64,000 nt of DNA, taken from assembly GCF_900114215.1 (NCBI RefSeq), contig NZ_FOSG01000004.1, positions 355,493 through 419,492 on the forward strand, in the 5' to 3' direction. Below are positions 52,234 to 61,279 of this stretch, one piece after another. Numbering within the stretch: position 1 is the stretch's first letter; each line of letters starts with the position of its first letter. A model generated the notes under the pieces. It was not told the DNA's origin. It saw only the letters and a list, made by a program, of their open reading frames with translations, and made no database searches. Position numbers and translations under genes: made by a program. The stretch comes from Streptomyces mangrovi (GTDB taxonomy: Bacteria > Actinomycetota > Actinomycetes > Streptomycetales > Streptomycetaceae).

Positions 52234-52675
52234 GGGCCCTTCCGATCGACGTTTTTGGGTGCTCCGACATCTATGGCAAGGATTCGTGTCCCGCTGTCAC
52301 TGCGGTCCTCGTCCGCGAGATCCGGACCGGGCGCGCCACCTCGTTCGACGGGCCGGGAATCCGCGGAGGCCGGCTGTCCCGGCCACCGTCCGTCCCCGCC
52401 CGTGGCCGCCACTCTCACCGCCGTGTCTTCCGGACGGCTTCAGAGAGTTACGGCCTCGGGCATCAAGGACTCTCCCGTGTACCTGTGGTTGGACGTGCCC
52501 CCGCTCCCGTGTCCCTCGGGCCCGAGGGGGATGCGTGACCGGGCGCCCCGCAGAGAGGGCTCTTGCCGTGCCTGGAGGCGTGCGGCTCGGCCCCCCTTCG
52601 TGGACCACCTCAGTAGAGCACAGGGCCGCTGTCAGAAATCTCGCAGTTAACGTCAGGGATATGCCAGTGACGCCG
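52234..52675. other. Intergenic stretch between SARP gene and aminotransferase
   Basis: No gene seen. It should contain the aminotransferase cluster promoter, perhaps a SARP target, but I could not recognise the usual pair of direct heptamer repeats. A perfect 16-base palindrome CCCTCGGG-CCCGAGGG lies at 52513-52528. A TTGCCATAGATG stretch on the minus strand about 40 bases before the start could be part of a promoter. Confidence 0.4.
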
Positions 52676-55612
52676 TCACCAGCCCGCGTCGGCCGTCGGC
52701 GCACCGAGAAGATCGCCTGCTCTGGCAGCGTTCGAGTCCCCCAGCTCTTCGAAGAAGGCTGTGGTCCGGCCCCATACCCGCCGCGCCTCCACCGACCGGC
52801 CCGTCTCACACAGGGCGTGGCTCAACACGTTGAGGATGCGGGTCTTGGCATACCGGGCACCTGGCTCGTGGCAGCGGGCGAGGGCACGCCGGCACCAGGC
52901 GATGGTCTCCTCGTGCCGACCGAGGGCGGCGTACGTCAGGCACAGGTCCCGCAACGCGATGCCCTCCCCCCAGCGGTTCCCGATCCTCCGGAAGACCCCG
53001 ACCGCCCTCGACTGGTGTTCGCGGGCACACTCGGACTCGTTCAAGTCCTGATAGACGCGGCCGAGACCGGCCAGGGCGAAACCCTGCCCCCAGTGGTTTC
53101 CGATCTCCTCGAAGATGCCGAGAGCCTCCGCGTGGTGCTCCAACGCACGCCTGGGCTCGCCCAGGTTCCCGCGAACCCGGCCAAGGCCGGTCAGCGCGAT
53201 GCCCTCCCCCCAGCGGTCCCCGAGCTCGCGTCGCAGCACGAGCGCGCTCTCGAGCCACTCCAGCGCTTCGGTGAACCGCCGCTGGTTCCACCGGGCGAAC
53301 CCGAAGCCGGTAAGCACCGAGGCCTCGCCGCAGCGATCACCCTGTGCCCGGGCGGCGGCGAGGCCCACTCTGTGGCTTTCGATCCAGTCGCCCCAATGTT
53401 TACGCAGGTTGAAGAAGCCCCACAGGACGGTCGGGAGCCGCCAGGCGATGGTGTACTCACCGACCTCGAAGGCGAGCCGGACAGCGGCCATCAGATTGGC
53501 GCGCTCTGTCTCACTCCACCGCAGCGCCTCCTCGTGCGAGGAGAAGGCAAGCGGTTCACAGCCCTCCTCGAACGGGTCGGGCGGACGGTGCTGGTGGCCG
53601 GGGTTGAGCATCCGCTCGGCCGCATCGGCGGTGTGCAGGTACCAGCACAGGACGCGATGCAGCGCCGCCAGCCTGGTCCGCTCGCTCTCCTCCGCCTCGG
53701 CCCGCTCCGCCGCGTACAGGCGCATCAGGTCGTGGAACCGGTAGCGGTACCGGTCCCGGCCCGCCCGCTCCAGCAGGCCCCGGCCCGTCAGCCCCTCCAC
53801 CAGCCGCCGCGTCTGTTCCGTGCCGACGCCGATGAGCACGGCCGCCGCCTCGATGCTGATGTCGGGTCCGGGGTGCAGGCCGAGGACGCGGAACGCGCCG
53901 GCGGCGGCCGTGTCGAGCGCGTCGTAGGACCAGGAGAAAACACCGCGAACCGCCGAGGTCTCGTCGTCGCCCACACTGAGCACATCCAACCGGTCCCGCT
54001 CCACGGCGAGTTCAGCGACGAGGTCGTGCAGTGGTGCGGTGTGCCCGGCCGCCGATCCCGTCCGGTTGTCCGGGCCGGACAGGTGGTGGATGCGTTCGGC
54101 GGCCAGGGCCAGGGCCAGGGGCATATGAGCGCACAGACCGGCGAGTCGCACGGCGGTGTCCGGCTCGGCCGCGATCCGGTCCTCGCCCACGACACCGGCG
54201 AGCAAGGTGACCGACTCCTCGACAGACAGCCGGTTGAGGCCGACGCGGTAGGCGCCGTGCCGCACCGCCAAGCCGCGCAGCTGGCCGCGACTGGTGACCA
54301 GGACCAGGCAGTGCGAGCCGGGCAGCAGCGGACGCACCTGCGCGGAGTCGTGCGCGTTGTCCAGCAGCACGAGCACCCGCCGGCCGGCCAGGGTGCTGCG
54401 CAACAGCGCGGAGCGGCCGTCCAGTTCCGACGGGATCTGCTGCGCGGGGACGCCCAGGGCTTGCAGGAACATCTCCAGGACAGCGGTGGGCTCCACCGGA
54501 GCGCCCGAGCCGTAGCCGCGGAGATCGGCGTAGAGCTGCCCGTCGGGAAACCGGTCGCGCACGTGGTGTGCCCAGTGGATCGCCAGGGTGGTCTTGCCGG
54601 CCCCCGCCGCCCCGTCGACCACGGCGATCGCCGTGGTCTGTGCGGACTGACCGCGTTCGGCGGGCAGCAGGCCGTCCAGTCTGGCCAGCTCCCTGGTGCG
54701 GCCGGTGAAACAGGGGATGTCCGGCGGAAGCTGCTGTGGGCGGATCGGCGGCGACTGCGCGGGTGGCTCGACGGCGGAATGGACGATCGTGCCGACGACC
54801 GGCTCCAGCTCGCCCGCGCCGCCGGCAGGGGAGGGGGTCGCGCCGCCGTCGAGGACGGACCGGTGCAGTTCTCGCAGCTCGTCGCTGGGATCGAGCGCCA
54901 ACTCGTCCCGGAGGATCGCGAGGACTTGTTGGTACGCCTCCAGGGCCTCGGCGCGGCGACCGCACCGGTGCAGGGCCAGGATCAGACGCTGCCAGCTCGC
55001 CTCGTGCAGCGGGTGGGCCGTCGTCAGCTCGCGCAGCTCGTGAATCAGCTCATAGTGCCGACCCGCCGCCATCTCGAGGTCGATGCGGCACATCAGAGCG
55101 CTCAACCATTCCTCGTTCAGCCGGGGTACTACCCCGCGGTCCAGCCACGGGGAGGCGACATCGGAGAAGGGGTCGCCGCGGCGGAGCGCCAGAGCTTCGC
55201 GCAGCAGAACCAGCCTCTCGCCGGAGTCATCTCCGGCGGATTCCGAGCGTCGGACGAGATCCCGGAACCGCAGCAGGTCCACGCTTTCGGCTGACACCCG
55301 CAGGGCGTACCCGCCGGGTCTCGTCTGCACCAGGTCGGGGCCGAGTAGGTGGCGCAGCCGTCTCACGCAGGTGTGCAGCGCGCCGCGCGCCCGTTCCACC
55401 GGGGTCTCCGCCCATATTCGATCGATCAGCGTGTCGCTGGAGACGACCTCGTTGGGCGACATCACCAGGCACGACAGGAGCACACGCAATCGGCCTGCGG
55501 GTAACTGCACCACCCGCTGTCTGTGCCTCACCTCGAGTGGCCCCAGCACCCGGACGTCGAAGTCCTTGCATGCCGCCGCGTCTCCAGGTGGGACCGAAAC
55601 CAATGAGCGCAT
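52676..55612 (-). CDS. AfsR-type SARP regulator (SARP, NB-ARC, TPR)
   Basis: A 978-residue multidomain regulator. N-terminal DVRVLGPLEVRHRQRVVQLPAGRLRVLLSCL and TCVRRLRHLLG form the OmpR-like SARP DNA-binding domain, followed by the bacterial transcriptional activation domain (about 80-245), a NB-ARC/STAND ATPase with P-loop GAAGAGKTTLAIHWA (about 325-340), and C-terminal TPR-like repeats (GEGIALTGLGRVRGNLGEPRRALEHHAEALGIFEEIGNHWGQG). Such proteins switch on secondary metabolism. It lies directly upstream of the aminotransferase/glycosyltransferase cluster in the same direction, so it is the likely activator. The ATG at 55612 is chosen; a GTG at 55693 is in frame but less likely. Confidence 0.88.
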   Translation of the reverse strand: MRSLVSVPPGDAAACKDFDVRVLGPLEVRHRQRVVQLPAGRLRVLLSCLVMSPNEVVSSDTLIDRIWAETPVERARGALHTCVRRLRHLLGPDLVQTRPGGYALRVSAESVDLLRFRDLVRRSESAGDDSGERLVLLREALALRRGDPFSDVASPWLDRGVVPRLNEEWLSALMCRIDLEMAAGRHYELIHELRELTTAHPLHEASWQRLILALHRCGRRAEALEAYQQVLAILRDELALDPSDELRELHRSVLDGGATPSPAGGAGELEPVVGTIVHSAVEPPAQSPPIRPQQLPPDIPCFTGRTRELARLDGLLPAERGQSAQTTAIAVVDGAAGAGKTTLAIHWAHHVRDRFPDGQLYADLRGYGSGAPVEPTAVLEMFLQALGVPAQQIPSELDGRSALLRSTLAGRRVLVLLDNAHDSAQVRPLLPGSHCLVLVTSRGQLRGLAVRHGAYRVGLNRLSVEESVTLLAGVVGEDRIAAEPDTAVRLAGLCAHMPLALALAAERIHHLSGPDNRTGSAAGHTAPLHDLVAELAVERDRLDVLSVGDDETSAVRGVFSWSYDALDTAAAGAFRVLGLHPGPDISIEAAAVLIGVGTEQTRRLVEGLTGRGLLERAGRDRYRYRFHDLMRLYAAERAEAEESERTRLAALHRVLCWYLHTADAAERMLNPGHQHRPPDPFEEGCEPLAFSSHEEALRWSETERANLMAAVRLAFEVGEYTIAWRLPTVLWGFFNLRKHWGDWIESHRVGLAAARAQGDRCGEASVLTGFGFARWNQRRFTEALEWLESALVLRRELGDRWGEGIALTGLGRVRGNLGEPRRALEHHAEALGIFEEIGNHWGQGFALAGLGRVYQDLNESECAREHQSRAVGVFRRIGNRWGEGIALRDLCLTYAALGRHEETIAWCRRALARCHEPGARYAKTRILNVLSHALCETGRSVEARRVWGRTTAFFEELGDSNAARAGDLLGAPTADAGW

Positions 55613-56493
55613 AGAGCAGACCCCTGTCTCCCGTGACGTGCTGTCGATAACGGCCGATACGCGGTCCGAGGGCTCGGACGAAAAGTAGGCCACACGCTGT
55701 CAGTCGATGTTCATTCCCCGCTGCGGGTGGCGGGAACCCGTCGGGCGTCGCGTCCGCGCATGCGGTAGCCGTCTGTCTTCGGAGAGATGACTTCGGCGTG
55801 ATGGACGAGGCGGTCGATCATCGCGGCGGCGACGACCTCGTCCCCGAAGACCTCTCCCCAGCGATCTGGGGCCGGCACTCGTTCCCTCACAAGGATTGCC
55901 GCTGCCACCTGGCCATATCCCGTTCCTGAAGTCCTCGTTGGCTCTCGTGGCTGCGGCCTGGTCTCGAAGGTGCTGCCCCGACCGTTCAGGTGCGAGGAAG
56001 GTGTGCCGGTGGCCCGGGCGAGGTTCCAGGTCATCGCGGGTCGCGGCGCGCCTGCGCGCCCACGACGTCCCCGTCGAAGCGCACCTCCGTCCCGCCGCCA
56101 ACCGGTGGCGCCTCCAACTCGACGACACCGGCCTGGCCGGCCTGGCCCACGCCATCCGCCTGGAGGTGTCGGCCGGGCCGGTGACCACCGCAACCGCCTG
56201 TACCACGCCTGCGGCCCCCCATCCCCACCACCCCGTCTGCCGAGCCCGCGACGGTCGACGCGGTGGCCCTGGAAGAGCCACCGTCGCCGGCCCCCGGTCT
56301 CCTCGGCTGAAGCCTCCTCCGGCGCATCGCCCGGTGTGGCCGACTCCCGACCCCACGTACAACCACTGGCGCAACTTGTGCACGAAGTCACCTGTAGGGG
56401 CGCATCTGCGTTTGACTTCAACCATGCCTGAGCTTCTAGCTTCGTTACAGAGCCGCAGGAGCTGACCGGCGGTGCCTTTCAAGGAGGTTCGTC
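55613..56493. other. Intergenic debris region
   Basis: Contains the IstB-like remnant and, around 56035-56180 on the plus strand, a codon-biased stretch (VAARLRAHDVPVEAHLRPAANRWRL, then DDTGLAGLAHAI) that looks like a fragment of a lost gene I cannot name. No complete gene, start or ribosome site was found. An AAGGAGG site at 56480-56486 belongs to the next gene. Confidence 0.45.
55720..55900 (-). pseudogene. C-terminal fragment of an IS21-type IstB helper ATPase
   Basis: The minus strand encodes DRWGEVFGDEVVAAAMIDRLVHHAEVISPKTDGYRMRGRDARRVP, which closely follows the end of IstB-like ATP-binding proteins (WGEVFGDEVVAAAMIDRLVHHAEV being the diagnostic part). The P-loop half and the transposase IstA are absent, as are terminal inverted repeats. 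It is a scar of an IS21-family insertion. Confidence 0.7.
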
Positions 56494-56979
56494 ATGGCCG
56501 AGCGCACAGCTCACATCGAGATCCCCGGCCGTTACCGCTATGCCGTGATCCCGCACATCATGGTCGATGACGCTGCCGCGGCGATCGACTTCTACCGGCG
56601 GGCGTTCGGTGCCCGCGAGGACTTCAGGGTCGACGCTCCGGACGGCGGGATTCTGCACGCCGAGATCACCATCGGACAGTCGGTGCTGATGCTGGGCGAC
56701 GCCAGCGTGGACGAGGCGGAGGCCGGCTCCTTCGCCGCGCCGGCCTCGCTCGGTGGAGGCACGTCCGTCACCCTGCATGTTTTTGTGCCGGACGTCGACA
56801 GCCTGGCGGAGCGCGCAGAGGCTGCCGGCGCCGAGATCCTCCAGCCGCCGACAGACATGTTCCATGGTGACCGCACCGTCATCCTCAAGGATCCTTCGGG
56901 TCACATGTGGGTGTTTCTGACGCATGTGGAAGACGTCTCGGAAGAGGAGCTCCGGCGCCGACTGGCCGCCGCCGGGTGA
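56494..56979 (+). CDS. VOC/glyoxalase-fold protein (PhnB-like)
   Basis: A 161-residue vicinal oxygen chelate protein with two beta-alpha-beta-beta-beta modules: VIPHIMVDDAAAAIDFYRRAFGARE ... ILHAEITIGQSVLMLGD and TLHVFVPDVDSLAERAEAAGAEILQP ... TVILKDPSGHMWVFLTHVEDV. Metal ligands His and Glu positions are partly present (HAEIT, PSGHMW). Function of PhnB-like relatives is usually unknown; it could act as a small isomerase, dioxygenase-like enzyme or binding protein. AAGGAGG lies 7 bases before the ATG. Isolated gene in a debris region. Confidence 0.85.
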   Translation: MAERTAHIEIPGRYRYAVIPHIMVDDAAAAIDFYRRAFGAREDFRVDAPDGGILHAEITIGQSVLMLGDASVDEAEAGSFAAPASLGGGTSVTLHVFVPDVDSLAERAEAAGAEILQPPTDMFHGDRTVILKDPSGHMWVFLTHVEDVSEEELRRRLAAAG

Positions 56980-57381
56980 CCGCTCGCCGTCGCGCGCGGG
57001 ATCCGCACCGACGCCCTGGCAGAGGCCGGCGGCCACCGGATCGGCTGGGAGGTGCAGCTGTCCACCGCCGGCCCCGGCGCGCCGACCTGCCGCCCCTGGC
57101 AGCACCGATCCCCGATCGGCTCCCGCCCGGGGGAGACGCCGGCGGGGCGCCTCGCACGGTCCCCGCCGTCACCGATGCCAAGACACGACTCCATTCCACA
57201 GACCGGCTGCGGTGCTCCCTGGTACCCGCCCGGCGCCCGGCTCCCTCCTGGACGCGCGTCCACCGGTCCGCTGGTGCGATACGGCCGGCTGGGCGCCCGG
57301 CGCATTGCCGAGGCCCGTGCCGCCGGTCGGCCCGCAGCGGGGCCGACCGGACGGGCAGCGTCGGCCACTCCTGGGGCCCGG
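56980..57381. other. Intergenic stretch, possible fragment
   Basis: The first 120 bases on the plus strand read LAVARGIRTDALAEAGGHRIGWEVQL in frame with good codon bias but no start, so another gene fragment is possible; I cannot identify it. The remainder, up to the 126-residue gene, shows no coding signal. Confidence 0.35.
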
Positions 57382-57762
57382 CTACGGTGTGGCGCCCGGT
57401 GGCAGGTCGGGCGGTCGGTGCCCGGGGACGTCCCACGGCAGGTGATCTCCGGGTCGCTGCTTGGCTTTCCGGCGGCGCAGCCGCCAGGCCTCGACGAACA
57501 GCCGCTCCTGTCCGGTGAGCCGACCGAGGACGTCGGCGGGCAGGTCGTCGCCATACCATGTGGCACCGGGTAGGCGGGGAAGACTGGACGGTACGGGGCG
57601 GCCTGCTCCGAGAGCCGCGTCCGCTCCGGCGGGCAGCGCGACCAGCGCCAGCCGGGGCGGCAGCGCCTGGATCACCGTGGCACGGGCCCGCAGTTCTTCG
57701 AGGAAGGTCTCGTGGCCGCCGTTCTCCGCGATCACGAGCACTTCGCTCAGTTCGCCGGCCAT
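57382..57762 (-). CDS. 126-residue protein paired with the metalloprotease
   Basis: A small protein beginning 24 bases after the metalloprotease stop on the same strand. Residues 1-80 look folded (EVLVIAENGGHETFLEELRARATVIQALPPRLALVALPAG, then LPGATWYGDDLPADVLGRLTGQERLFVEAW), with a proline- and arginine-rich tail. The first part resembles a ferredoxin-like or propeptide-like alpha/beta module. It has no signal peptide. An inhibitor, chaperone or cofactor role for the protease is inferred from gene order alone. I do not recognise the family. Confidence 0.6.
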   Translation of the reverse strand: MAGELSEVLVIAENGGHETFLEELRARATVIQALPPRLALVALPAGADAALGAGRPVPSSLPRLPGATWYGDDLPADVLGRLTGQERLFVEAWRLRRRKAKQRPGDHLPWDVPGHRPPDLPPGATP

Positions 57763-57786
57763 GGTGCGGGCGCCTCCTGCCGTGGC

Positions 57787-59256
57787 CTACCGGCCGCTGC
57801 CCTCGATGCGCCAGCGCTGGCTGTCGTCGTTTCGCCAGTCCTGCTGGACCGCTGAGGCCCCGTTGTCCTTGGAGCCGCCCTGTATGTCGAGCACCTTGCC
57901 GCTGTGTTTGGCCACCAGGCGGAAAGATCCTTCGGGTGTCGGGTCCAGGCGCCAGCGCTGGTTGTCCCCGCCGTGCCAGCTCCACTGAATCACAGCGGCG
58001 TCGTTGTCCCCGGAGTCGTTCTTGACGTCGAGCACCTTGTCGCTGTGCTTCGCTGTCGCGCGGACGTATCCGTCACCCATCGTGTCCAGGCGCCAGCGCT
58101 GGTTGTCTCCGCTGTACCAGTCCCACTGGACCACCGACGCCCCGTTGTTCCTGGACGCGGCGTTGACGTCGAGCACCCTGCCGCTGTGCCTGGCGTACAG
58201 CGGGGTTTCCACCGACCATCCGATGTGGCTTTTCGTGCAGTCGCAGAGACTGGGGGTGTTCTTCTTCATCAGGCAGGGGACACCGTGGCCGGGAGCGCAC
58301 CTCTCGCAGTTGCCATTGGGTGCGTCGAAGCGGCCCCAGCGTCCTCCGCACGTGCAGTTGCTCTTGGCGTACTCGTCAGGGCAGTTGAAGATGTGCCCGG
58401 TCTCGTGGGCGAAGACCCGGTCCATGTTGTCCGGTCCCCAGTTGTCGAGGGCGTAGTCCATCACGAGGTGAGGGCCGCCGAGGTACGCGTACGCGAAATT
58501 CCACAGTGGGTATTTGGTGAAGAAGGCGCAGTACGCCCACCTCGCCTTGAACCAGCGGCGAACGGAGCTCGCGTAGTCGTGGACCCCGCCGAGCCCGATC
58601 GCGGCCATGGCGGGATCACGCCAGCGTGCTTCCAGATCGCGGGCGAGAGGGTCCGGTTGCACATCCAGTGTGACGGACTGTATGTCGGCGCTGTAGCTGA
58701 TGTCCCCGCTCGGCGCGATCCGCGCGAGCCACCCCAGTCCTTCCTGTACTTCCGCAAGGATCTTGGTGCGTTCCTCGTCGGAGAACTTCAGCTCACTGCC
58801 GGGGCCCTCCACGATGATGATGCCGACCCCGACCCGGCCCTCCAAGTACGAACTCAGCGGCTCACCCCCCATAGCGGTCCGTGCATCGTTCGGGCGGGGA
58901 GCCACCGCGGTGCAGCCGGGCATGTCCCAGTCCTCACCGTCCCTGGGGCGGGCGCTCTTGGTCGCGCGGTATTCCTCGGATTGCCGCAGACGCAGCGCGG
59001 CGAGACCGAGCCGCTCCGTCTCGCTGAGGTCGGGCGGTGGGTGCGCGGGATCGAGTGCCTCCGGCGCCGGTACCGCCTCTCGGCCGGCAGGCTCGGCGAG
59101 GATCTCCACCCGCCCGTACCGGTGAATCGTGCGCCATGCCGTCCCGGCCCCGACCTGGGGATCCTCGGGGGACGTTGGTGAGGACCCCCCACTCCGCAGG
59201 ACGGCCTGTTCATGGGTGCCGATATAGCCCGTCATCGCCATACCTAACCTCTTCAT
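57787..59256 (-). CDS. Zinc metalloprotease with C-terminal ricin-type lectin domain
   Basis: A 489-residue protein. The zinc-binding HExxH motif is AHETGH (His284, Glu285, His288), followed by IFNCPDEY in which Asp or Glu could be the third ligand; a cluster of cysteines (KSNCTCGG, NCERC, SLCDCTK) suggests structural disulfides or metal. Residues ~355-489 are three ricin B-like repeats with SGDNQRWRLD, GGDNQRWRLD and NDDSQRWRIE (QxW motifs), a carbohydrate-binding beta-trefoil. No signal peptide is visible, so export would need another route or the protein acts inside. GGGAG is 8 bases before the ATG. Confidence 0.82.
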   Translation of the reverse strand: MKRLGMAMTGYIGTHEQAVLRSGGSSPTSPEDPQVGAGTAWRTIHRYGRVEILAEPAGREAVPAPEALDPAHPPPDLSETERLGLAALRLRQSEEYRATKSARPRDGEDWDMPGCTAVAPRPNDARTAMGGEPLSSYLEGRVGVGIIIVEGPGSELKFSDEERTKILAEVQEGLGWLARIAPSGDISYSADIQSVTLDVQPDPLARDLEARWRDPAMAAIGLGGVHDYASSVRRWFKARWAYCAFFTKYPLWNFAYAYLGGPHLVMDYALDNWGPDNMDRVFAHETGHIFNCPDEYAKSNCTCGGRWGRFDAPNGNCERCAPGHGVPCLMKKNTPSLCDCTKSHIGWSVETPLYARHSGRVLDVNAASRNNGASVVQWDWYSGDNQRWRLDTMGDGYVRATAKHSDKVLDVKNDSGDNDAAVIQWSWHGGDNQRWRLDPTPEGSFRLVAKHSGKVLDIQGGSKDNGASAVQQDWRNDDSQRWRIEGSGR

Positions 59257-59657
59257 GACAAAACTCCCTAAGGGAAATATGACCCTCCTGGGCTACGCGC
59301 TCTGCTCTACAGCTCGGATATTGCTCCATCCGGATGAACAGGTCGGGTGGTCGCAGGCTGTTGTGGCTCGGTGTGCACCCGCCTCGACCGCACCGTCCGT
59401 TTGAGCCCACGCCCGACAGCGTGGGTGGTGCCTTCCACCTCGTCCGGCCCGGCCCGCGCCCCAGTTGTGCGGGGCGGCTGAGAGGAGCCGCCCGGGGTCC
59501 TCTTTCTCCCCGGCCGGCTCCTCGACGATCCCGGCCAGAACGTCCTCGCCCGGCCACATGTATGCCGAGGTTGCCCGGTCGGTGGAGTCGGCGGCCCTCC
59601 ACTGCCCTGGCACAGGAAGAACCCGGTAAAGAGCTCTGGAGTCACGAGGTGAGGGTG
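59257..59657. other. Intergenic stretch, possible remnant on the minus strand
   Basis: Between the divergent metalloprotease and monooxygenase genes. On the minus strand about 59440-59610 a codon-biased stretch (AADSTDRATSAYMWPGEDVLAGIVEEP) suggests a gene fragment, but without start or recognisable family. No complete gene was found. Confidence 0.35.
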
Positions 59658-59700
59658 TTGACTTCACGGCTCGATGGCGTTAGCTTCTAACAAATGTTAG
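59658..59700 (+). promoter_or_regulatory. Promoter and operator of the FAD monooxygenase gene
   Basis: TTGACT (59658-59663) and TAGCTT (59681-59686) are separated by 17 bases, a good -35/-10 pair. Directly downstream, CTAACA-AA-TGTTAG (59687-59700) is a perfect inverted repeat overlapping the expected transcription start. A TetR gene follows the monooxygenase, so repression at this site is likely. Confidence 0.65.
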
Positions 59701-59722
59701 TCAATAACACTTGGAGGCCGGG

Positions 59723-61234
59723 ATGAGCACGTCGACCGTCTTGATCGCCGGGGCAGGTCCCACCGGGCTTGCCCTGGCGTGCGGGTTGCGGGCCGCCGGG
59801 ATCCGGGTCCGAGTGGTGGACAAGGCGCCGGGCCCCGCGACGACCTCGCGGGCGCTGGGACTGCAACCTCGGGGATCGGAGGTTCTGGACCGCCTCGGGG
59901 CCCTGGACGACCTGCCGCAGCGTTCGGTGCCGATCCGGCGGGTGGTCACCCATGTCGACGGGGAACCCCTGGCCCGGCTGGACGTCGGTGGGCGGACCAG
60001 ACTGGTGACCAGGCCCGGCCTGCTGATCTCCCAGGCCGAGGTGGAAGCCCGGCTCCGGCATCGGCTCGCCGCACTGGGAGCCGAGGTGGAGTGGGGACGG
60101 GAACTGCTGGCCGCCGACCAGGACGGGGAGGGGGCGACCGTCCGTCTCACCGACGGGCAGACGCGCGCCGACTGGCTGGTGGGGTGCGACGGAGCACACA
60201 GCAGGGTGCGCAAGGCGGCGGGGATCGATTTCCCCGGCGTCGCGGTCATCGAACGCTTCCTGCTCGCGGACGTGCGGGCCGACCTGCCGTTGCCCCGGGA
60301 CACGGTGTCGGTGTGGCTGCGTGCCGATCGGATGATCGGTGTCTTTCCCCTGCCCGGCACCGACGTGTGGCGCCTGATGGCCCCGGCACCCGCCGGAGCC
60401 GGTGACGATCTCGATGCCGACGCCGTGCCGACCGCACTGATCGAGGTGTTGAGGAGCGAGACGGGCCTGACCGAGGCAACGGTGCGGCAGGTGCTGTGGA
60501 CCTCCATGTTCCGCATCCACCGCCGCCTGGCGTCCGCCTACCGGCACGGGCGGATCCTGCTCGGCGGAGACGCCGCCCACATCCACAGCCCGTTCGGGGG
60601 ACAGGGCCTGAACACCGGTCTGGGCGACGCCGAGAACCTGGCCTGGAAACTCGCCCTCGTCGCCACCGGCGGCGCCCACGACGCGCTGCTGGACACCTAC
60701 CAGGCCGAACGACGACCCGTCGCACGGGAGGTTCTGGAGTCCACCAGTGCCATGACCCGTCTGGTCGTCGGCCGGACCCGGCCGGCCCGGGCGGTGCGCG
60801 ACCACCTCTTCGTTCCGCTGATGAACCGGCCTCTCGTTCAGCGACTGATCTGGGAGAAATCCTCCCAGTTGAAGGTCGGCTACCGTCGCGGCCCCCTGGC
60901 GCCCGGACCGCTCCCGAGCCTGGCGACTCCCCGGCCGCGCCCCGGCGACCGCGTTCCCGACCTGGAGTGCGACCGCGAAGACGGCAGCCGAACCCGCCTG
61001 CACGCCGAACTCGGACCCCGCTGGGCCCTCCTCGCACCCGCTGCGAGGACGGACCTCACGGCTGTCGCACGGCACCGCCTGGGGGAGGAGAACACCGCCG
61101 CACTGATTCCCGCCGACGGCGGGAAGCGCGCGCTACTGGTACGACCCGACGGGCATCTGGCATGGTCCGGCACCTCCCCGGCTACGCTGGACCGGTGGCT
61201 GACCCGCGTGCTCGGCAACGGCCGCGTTCGGTGA
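59723..61234 (+). CDS. FAD-dependent aromatic monooxygenase (PHBH-like)
   Basis: A 503-residue class A flavoprotein monooxygenase. The dinucleotide motif is LIAGAGPTGLALACGL, the DG motif GCDGAHSRVRKAAGI, and GRILLGGDAAHIHSPFGGQGLNTGLGDAENLAWKL binds the FAD ribityl chain. A C-terminal thioredoxin-like segment (from about residue 400) is typical of phenol hydroxylase and antibiotic-hydroxylase relatives. It may hydroxylate a phenol or inactivate an antibiotic such as rifampicin or a tetracycline; the substrate is unknown. GGAGG lies 6 bases before the ATG. A TetR gene follows 45 bases later. Confidence 0.88.
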   Translation: MSTSTVLIAGAGPTGLALACGLRAAGIRVRVVDKAPGPATTSRALGLQPRGSEVLDRLGALDDLPQRSVPIRRVVTHVDGEPLARLDVGGRTRLVTRPGLLISQAEVEARLRHRLAALGAEVEWGRELLAADQDGEGATVRLTDGQTRADWLVGCDGAHSRVRKAAGIDFPGVAVIERFLLADVRADLPLPRDTVSVWLRADRMIGVFPLPGTDVWRLMAPAPAGAGDDLDADAVPTALIEVLRSETGLTEATVRQVLWTSMFRIHRRLASAYRHGRILLGGDAAHIHSPFGGQGLNTGLGDAENLAWKLALVATGGAHDALLDTYQAERRPVAREVLESTSAMTRLVVGRTRPARAVRDHLFVPLMNRPLVQRLIWEKSSQLKVGYRRGPLAPGPLPSLATPRPRPGDRVPDLECDREDGSRTRLHAELGPRWALLAPAARTDLTAVARHRLGEENTAALIPADGGKRALLVRPDGHLAWSGTSPATLDRWLTRVLGNGRVR

Positions 61235-61279
61235 GCCCGTTCCCCAGCACCCGACCAGGCCACGGGAGACACGAAAGCC

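Noticed and set aside
52232..55294. A 1020-codon open frame opposite the SARP gene
   Set aside because: The opposite strand encodes complete SARP, NB-ARC and TPR motifs; this frame has none.
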